Position numbers and translations under genes: made by a program. DNA of 7,984 nucleotides from Betaproteobacteria bacterium. Its GTDB lineage: Bacteria > Pseudomonadota > Gammaproteobacteria > Burkholderiales > Burkholderiaceae. The notes beneath the pieces were generated by a model that was not told the origin of the DNA, made no database searches, and worked only from the letters and a program-made list of their open reading frames with translations. Numbering within the stretch: position 1 is the first letter of the stretch; every line of letters begins with the position of its first letter. The DNA is taken from positions 1 through 7,984 of the forward strand of contig JABMMT010000155.1 of the NCBI GenBank assembly GCA_013205155.1, in the 5' to 3' direction. Positions 1-5,300 of this stretch are shown here, piece by piece.

Positions 1-839
1 AGGGCTTCTCCGCCAAAAACAATATGCCGAAGTTGGAATGAAGGGATGCGTTTAGCCTCGAATAGACTGGATGAAAATTGCTTAAAGGCGCTTGGAGTCT
101 GACTGAGCATTGTAATTCGACGGGATCTGAGCAGATCAATAAATGCAATAGGATCACGGCTAATTAAATAGGGAACTATTACAAGTCGCCCCCCATAGAG
201 TAATGCCCCAAATATTTCCCACACTGAAAAGTCAAATGCATAGGAATGAAACATTGACCATATATCTTTATCAGAGAATTTGAACCAATGATTAGTAGAT
301 TCAAATAGTCTTGACACATTCTTATGTGAAACCATGACACCTTTTGGTCTGCCAGTAGACCCAGAGGTGAATAAAATATAGGCGTTATCTTCAACAGAGA
401 GTTGAAGATCTTTAAGTAGTTTTTTGTTGCATTTGATTTTCCGCAGTTGATTAATATCATTCCACTGCAACGATTCTGGGAAGAGATTTATTGCCTGAAC
501 TGCCTCATTGCCTAGGCAAATTTTTAAATGCGCATCTTCAATCATCATTAATAAGCGCTCTGGGGGGTACTCGGGATCCAGAGGAATATAAGCAGCGCCT
601 GCTTTAAGGGTTCCTATCATCGATGCGATTAAAGCGATGGATCGTTTATAGCTGATACCCACTAGGTCATTGGGTTTAATTCCTTGCTCAATAAGCATCG
701 CTGCAATTGCATCGGACCAATCGTCTAACTCTTGGTAACTAATTCGGTCCTCTTCATATTCGACTGCAATTTTTGAGCTAAATTGGCTCGCAATCTCTCT
801 AAATCGATTATCAAGTCGAAATGAATGAATTGGATTGAT
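1..839 (-). other. Adenylation domain (N-terminal part), threonine-like partial pocket
   Basis: Residues ~490-768 of gene 2 form the beginning of an A domain: A1 ISYQEL, A2 LKAGAAYIPLDPEYPPER (567-584), A3 FTSGSTGRPKG (646-656), A4 FDFS (691-694), ending in FGGEA (764-768) at the edge. Visible pocket residues are D692, F693, W696, S735, V763 and G765, reading DFWSVG. Threonine codes as I recall them begin DFWNIG or DFWNVG, so a Thr-like substrate is possible. Four pocket positions lie off-window. Confidence 0.93.
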
Positions 840-2306
840 ATTCGAGATTGGAAATAGCGGTTTTGCAGCCACATCCAATAACTCAACATTTGTATCAGGT
901 GCTTGAACTGCATTACTAAGAAGGGTATTAAAAGTCTTAGAAAAACTTTCCATCGTCTCTTTGGAAAATAAATCTGATTTCCAAAGTAGCGTTCCTGTAA
1001 AGCAATTTTCATTCGGACGCATGAGGAGTTCAATATCAAATCGAGCAGCCGTTTGTTCAGCAATTTGTTCAACAGTACAGTCTTGAAAAATCTTAAAAGA
1101 TTTATGACTCTTCTCCCCGAAAAGCGAAAGCGAGACTTGAAAGACAGGATGTCTAGTGCTATCGGGATTAAGTCTAAGTGCTTTTACAACATCTGTAAAA
1201 GATACATCGGCCTCGTTTACAGCAGAAATAGTCGTATCTTTAAACCTTCTTACTAAAGATCTAAAGCTTGGATTTTCAGTGAGATCGCACTTTAAAACAA
1301 GCATAGATACAAAGTAACCAATGACGCCTTTTAAATTTGGATCTCCTCGATCAATAAAGGAGGTGCCTAAGGCAAACTCTTCCTGCATCGTAAAGCGAGA
1401 GAGGGTGGCTGAAAAGGCGGCAGCAAGAACCATAAATGCAGATGATTGTTCTTCTTGAGATAGCTTATAAATTAGCGTAGCAACATCTTTTTCAATGCTG
1501 ATGGTGAGTGCTTCCCCTTTTGAAGAGGCGATTGCTGGTCTTGAAAAATCAGTGGATAGATCAATAGGCTCAATTCTTGCTAGTCTGTTTGCTGAGGTAC
1601 TCACCAAATTACGATATTCTTCATGACTAGTTTCAGATTTTTTTTGCTCAACAAACTCAGCAAATTGAATTTTTAATGGCTCGAGCGTTTCTCCGTTATA
1701 GATTCTGTCGATATCACTAATGAGAATATCGATTGAAAAAGCATCAATGATTATGTGGTGAATGGAAAATGAAAAAATATATTCATTTTCACTAATTTGA
1801 AAAACTCTAATCCGAATTGGTAAGGTACTTGTGAGATCAAAATAGTAGTCCGATTCTTGTGAAAGCTTCTGTTTAATGATGTTCTGATTATTAGGAATGA
1901 TAGAAAATTCGTAAGCACTAGAAATATCTTGCATCGGTTCTTGCCAGACAATTCCTTGGTCATCGACATTAAATACCATGCGAAGTGCTTCATGGCGTTG
2001 AACTACCTGTAGCACTGCATTTTGTAGCTTCGCATTATCAAGGTTTCCTATGACCTTAAAGGCAGAAAAAATAGTATAGGCAGTAGATCCTTGATTCAGC
2101 TTATGAATAAAGTACAAGGCCTCTTGAGCAGGGCTTAAAAGTCTCTTTACGCTTAAGCCTGAGTAAGCTTTGTGAGTGGTTTCTAATCCACCAGATTCAT
2201 GCTTATTTCCTTCGAATTCACTCAGTAGACTATCAAAGTCATCATCAAATAGTTCATCCGAAGAAAGATCATCCTCAATTAAGTTTTTGGATTTGTTCTT
2301 ATTCAT
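1..2306 (-). CDS. Nonribosomal peptide synthetase, C-A(partial) (3' end outside window)
   Basis: Codon-by-codon translation from ATG 2306-2304 gives 768 residues with no stop, running off the left edge. The start is the first ATG after an in-frame TGA at 2324-2322, and conserved sequence begins soon after it. Layout: acidic N-terminal segment (residues 11-32), C domain (~50-480) and the first part of an A domain (~490-768). The C domain should join the peptide delivered by the upstream synthetase to the amino acid loaded by this protein's own A domain. C motifs include SPAQEAL (58-64), RHEALRMVF (104-112) and HHIIIDAFS (183-191). A motifs include ISYQEL (522-527), LKAGAAYIPLDP (567-578), FTSGSTGRPKG (646-656) and FDFS (691-694). 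It is the second gene of the operon, 7 bases after the upstream stop. The PCP and any later modules or thioesterase are outside the window. The HHxxxDG glycine is replaced by alanine. Confidence 0.97.
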   Translation of the reverse strand, partial: MNKNKSKNLIEDDLSSDELFDDDFDSLLSEFEGNKHESGGLETTHKAYSGLSVKRLLSPAQEALYFIHKLNQGSTAYTIFSAFKVIGNLDNAKLQNAVLQVVQRHEALRMVFNVDDQGIVWQEPMQDISSAYEFSIIPNNQNIIKQKLSQESDYYFDLTSTLPIRIRVFQISENEYIFSFSIHHIIIDAFSIDILISDIDRIYNGETLEPLKIQFAEFVEQKKSETSHEEYRNLVSTSANRLARIEPIDLSTDFSRPAIASSKGEALTISIEKDVATLIYKLSQEEQSSAFMVLAAAFSATLSRFTMQEEFALGTSFIDRGDPNLKGVIGYFVSMLVLKCDLTENPSFRSLVRRFKDTTISAVNEADVSFTDVVKALRLNPDSTRHPVFQVSLSLFGEKSHKSFKIFQDCTVEQIAEQTAARFDIELLMRPNENCFTGTLLWKSDLFSKETMESFSKTFNTLLSNAVQAPDTNVELLDVAAKPLFPISNINPIHSFRLDNRFREIASQFSSKIAVEYEEDRISYQELDDWSDAIAAMLIEQGIKPNDLVGISYKRSIALIASMIGTLKAGAAYIPLDPEYPPERLLMMIEDAHLKICLGNEAVQAINLFPESLQWNDINQLRKIKCNKKLLKDLQLSVEDNAYILFTSGSTGRPKGVMVSHKNVSRLFESTNHWFKFSDKDIWSMFHSYAFDFSVWEIFGALLYGGRLVIVPYLISRDPIAFIDLLRSRRITMLSQTPSAFKQFSSSLFEAKRIPSFQLRHIVFGGEA
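867..2159 (-). other. Condensation domain, LCL-like, with HHxxxDA motif
   Basis: Residues ~50-480 of gene 2 carry SPAQEALYFIHKL (58-70), RHEALRMVF (104-112), HHIIIDAFS (183-191), IGYFVSMLVL (329-338), HPVFQVSLSLFG (386-397) and RFDIELLM (422-429). The S.AQ..L....L opening followed by a G-S-x-A-Y segment is the pattern of LCL domains, which take an L-configured or achiral donor. This fits the predicted upstream glycine. H183, H184 and D188 are present; the usual glycine after the aspartate is A189. Confidence 0.92.
2187..2306 (-). other. Acidic N-terminal segment, putative acceptor docking element
   Basis: Residues 1-40 of gene 2 precede the C domain. Residues 11-32 contain eleven Asp/Glu and no basic residue, interleaved with L14, L19, F20, F24, L27, L28 and F31, which suggests an acidic amphipathic helix. 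Its position matches that of N-terminal acceptor docking elements in NRPSs. It is opposite in charge to the tail of the upstream protein. Function is inferred, not shown. Confidence 0.55.
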
Positions 2307-2313
2307 TTTTTTA
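2307..2313 (-). other. 7-base intergenic junction without a clear ribosome binding site
   Basis: Gene 1 ends with TAG at 2316-2314 and gene 2 starts with ATG at 2306-2304, leaving only TAAAAAA between them. The upstream 30 bases contain no GGAG-like Shine-Dalgarno sequence. Co-transcription is nearly certain, and gene 2 is probably translated by coupling or re-initiation after the upstream stop. There is no room for a promoter or terminator. Confidence 0.75.
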
Positions 2314-5300
2314 CTAATTATTCAGGCCGTGATTTTTTATAGCTGCTTTTTGCTCTTTTTTGGCTATTGAGAGTTTGATAAAAGCCTTAGCAGTTTCCAG
2401 AGCCACGCCTTTCTGATTCTCCTTTTGCAGGATTAATTCCTTGATATGAGCAGCGGACCCTAATTCAAAGATGCTGCCTAGAGGTAGATTCATTTTAAAA
2501 AGACGCTCTAGCCTTCCGCGAATGATAGTTGCAGATAGTGAATTACCGCCATATTCCATGAAATGGTCATCTGGCCCCATTTCAGATGAGGAGAGTGTGT
2601 TAATTAGGATGGATAAAACAACCTTTTCTAGCTCATCTTTGGCGATTCGTTTATTAGCATTACCGAGCGAATTTGGAAGAGAAAGGGCATTAGAGTTTAC
2701 TTTGCCGTTAGCAGTTAGCGGAATTTCATCAACAAAGATGATATGTCTGGGCACCATATAGTTTGGCAATTTACCGGCTATATGGTCTAGGATTACCTTT
2801 TCTCTAACAGATGATTTATCTTGATTTATCACCCAGGCAACTAACATGGGTGCTGATAGATGGCTTACTACAAGGGCAACGGCATCCTTAATGCTGTCTA
2901 GACTCCTGATGACAGATTCAATTTCGCCAAGCTCTATGCGAAAACCATTGATTTTTATCTGTTTATCTAGCCTGCCTAAAATGACTATATTGCCGTCTTC
3001 AGTCCAGTAAGCCTGATCTCCAGTTCTATATAAGGTTTCCCCTGTCGAAAATTGATTTGGAATGAATGATTGTGCTGTGAGTCCTGGCTTAGCAATATAG
3101 CCCCTAGAAATTCCTTTACCTGCAATACAGAGCTCGCCTATCGCACCAGGTAAGGTCATATCCCCATTCTTGCTCAAAATAATAAATTCTGTATTTGCGA
3201 TTGGTTTTCCAGCCGTAATTTCCTGTGAGGATAATTTGCAGGTGCTTGACCAAATCGTAGTTTCAGTTGGTCCGTAAAGATTCCATACCTCTTGAAATGA
3301 ATCCTTCATCCAATGCGCTAGATCCCTTGGAAATGCTTCTCCGCCGCACCATGCCCGTAATTTTGGAAGCTTTGTCTGTACGGCTTGAAGTATTTTCCAG
3401 GTAGAAGGAGTTGCTTGCATAATATTGATGTAATGATCTTCTAGGTATTTCTTTAAATCATTTCCATCCTTGGCTGTCTCTTTGCTAACGAGGTGAACGC
3501 AAGCACCTACAGTCAGTGGTCCGAAAATCTCCAGAAGAGAGATATCAAACGAAATAGTCGTAACTGAGGCTAACTGATCGCCTTCATAGATGCCAGGGAA
3601 TTTAACAAAATAGGTGAGCGCATTAGAAAATGCTTCATATGAAATTTGGACACCCTTAGGTCTCCCTGTTGAGCCCGAAGTAAATAGGACATAGGCTAGG
3701 GCCATTTCAGGCACTTTAAGTTCAGGCTCGTAAAAATCTACACAATTTTTATCCTCTAGGATCTCCTCAATACATATATGTGGACGATTTAGTAAGGCGG
3801 GATGATCTAAGCAAGTTTTCTCAACAAGAATTAGCGAGGGAGTTGCGTCTTCAATAATTGTGTTTAATCGTGCCGCTGGAAAGTTGGGGTCGAGAGGTAT
3901 AAATGCTGCACCTGCATATTGGACACCTAGCATCCCTATAACTGTATTAATTTTATGATGACCTAAAACGCAGATTCTATCCTCATAAGCAAAGTCTTGA
4001 TACTTAATACGAGCACTGATTTTCAGTGAGCTTGCAACTAGATCACCATAAGTAATGCTTTTTAAGCTCGATTCTTCTTGTAATGCAATACGCTTAGGAT
4101 CTAATGCAGCTTGTTGGTAAATCCTCTCTGCAGGGGTAACTAAATTTAACTCTTTTGCACCAGAACCCCATTTGAGGAGATTTAATTTACTCGTAGATTC
4201 ATTTAAATTGGTTGTGCAGATATTTTTATTTTCATTTTTGCTCCAATAATTCATGGAAGAGATGATTGCCTCTAAAATTATATGAACAAGATTAGAAGAA
4301 ATTTTTTGGCGATCGTATCTTAAAGTAAGCGCTATCGTTTCTTTATCATCCACATATAAAGATAGTGGGTATTCATTTTTTTCAATAGTCTCTGCAGCAG
4401 TAATCTTTAGAGAGTCACTTTGTTCTACTATATTTTTTTCTATTGGATAGTTCTGGAAAACAACAATGCTATCAAATAGGGGTTTTGATTGATTGGTCCA
4501 CATTTGAATGTCGGAAAGCGAATCTTGGGGTGCTGTATTCAAATCAGCAAGATTTTCTTGTATCTCTTTAAGCCAAGAAGCCACTGATTGATCTGTTTTG
4601 CAATTGACATAGAGTGGTAAGGTATTGATGAACATCCCAACCCAAAGTTCGGATCCCTGCAATTCGGATGGTCGACCAGATATAGTTACGCCATGTACCG
4701 CATCATCACGGTCTAATAAGTTTGCCAATGTATACGACCATGCAGCATTAATAAAGGCAGAAAGTGTTAATCCGTTGCGCTTTAAAAAATTTCGAATATT
4801 ATTGGTGAGTGGCAGAGGCATTGTCCACTCTAAAACCTCGCTAACATTTGTAACTTCTTGAGTACTTTGATTTTGAGTGTGTGGAAGTTGAGCAACGAGG
4901 CAGGGTCCCTGTATATTTTCAAAACGTTGACGCCAAGTAACAGATTTTTCTTGAGTACTTATTAACGTTTTTTGTCTAGTTAACCAGTCCCAAAAGATAG
5001 AGCGTGAGGCAGGGGTTGTGATTTCTACACCTGCCAATTTTTTACCTAAATCGTTAATAACGATGGGTACGGACCATCCGTCAAGAATTAAATGATGATG
5101 GGTCCAAAGCAGCTTCCACTGATTGGCCGTAATTTTGGCTATGGTTGTTCTTGCTAGGGGAGCATTTTGAATTTGAAAGCCTAATTTTCTATCATTTGAT
5201 ACGGTTTCAGTCCATTTTGTAGCGGGATCCGCAATATGACTAAAATCATGTACAAGATGTTGCATTTGAGTCGATGGGTAAACAATTTGTGCATAAGAGC

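Noticed and set aside
725..1072. Minus-strand open frame of 115 codons in another frame.
   Set aside because: It lies entirely inside the C-A region of gene 2, shows no domain motif, and the main frame is conserved throughout.
1734..1760. Heterocyclization (Cy) domain in gene 2.
   Set aside because: Cy domains carry DxxxxDxxS. Here both active-site histidines (HHIIIDAFS) and the other C motifs are present, so it is a C domain with a variant residue.
1..2306. Possibility that the left third is a degraded or frameshifted gene because only short open frames with both ends inside the window occur there.
   Set aside because: Codon-by-codon translation from 2306 to 3 gives 768 codons without a stop and a continuous, motif-complete C-A sequence. 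It simply lacks a stop because it leaves the window.
2300..2350. Possible transcription terminator at the A/T-rich gene junction.
   Set aside because: There are T and A runs but no GC-rich inverted repeat beside them, and the two genes form one assembly line.
2176..2370. Small plus-strand open frame across the gene junction (Ser-rich, then hydrophobic).
   Set aside because: It is the antisense of the acidic head of gene 2 and the end of gene 1. Its Ser/Phe/Leu content follows from Asp/Glu/Lys codons on the other strand, and no ribosome site or family resemblance is seen.
2314..2424. Thioesterase or reductase release domain at the end of gene 1.
   Set aside because: Only 36 residues follow the carrier domain, with no GxSxG motif and no nucleotide-binding fold.
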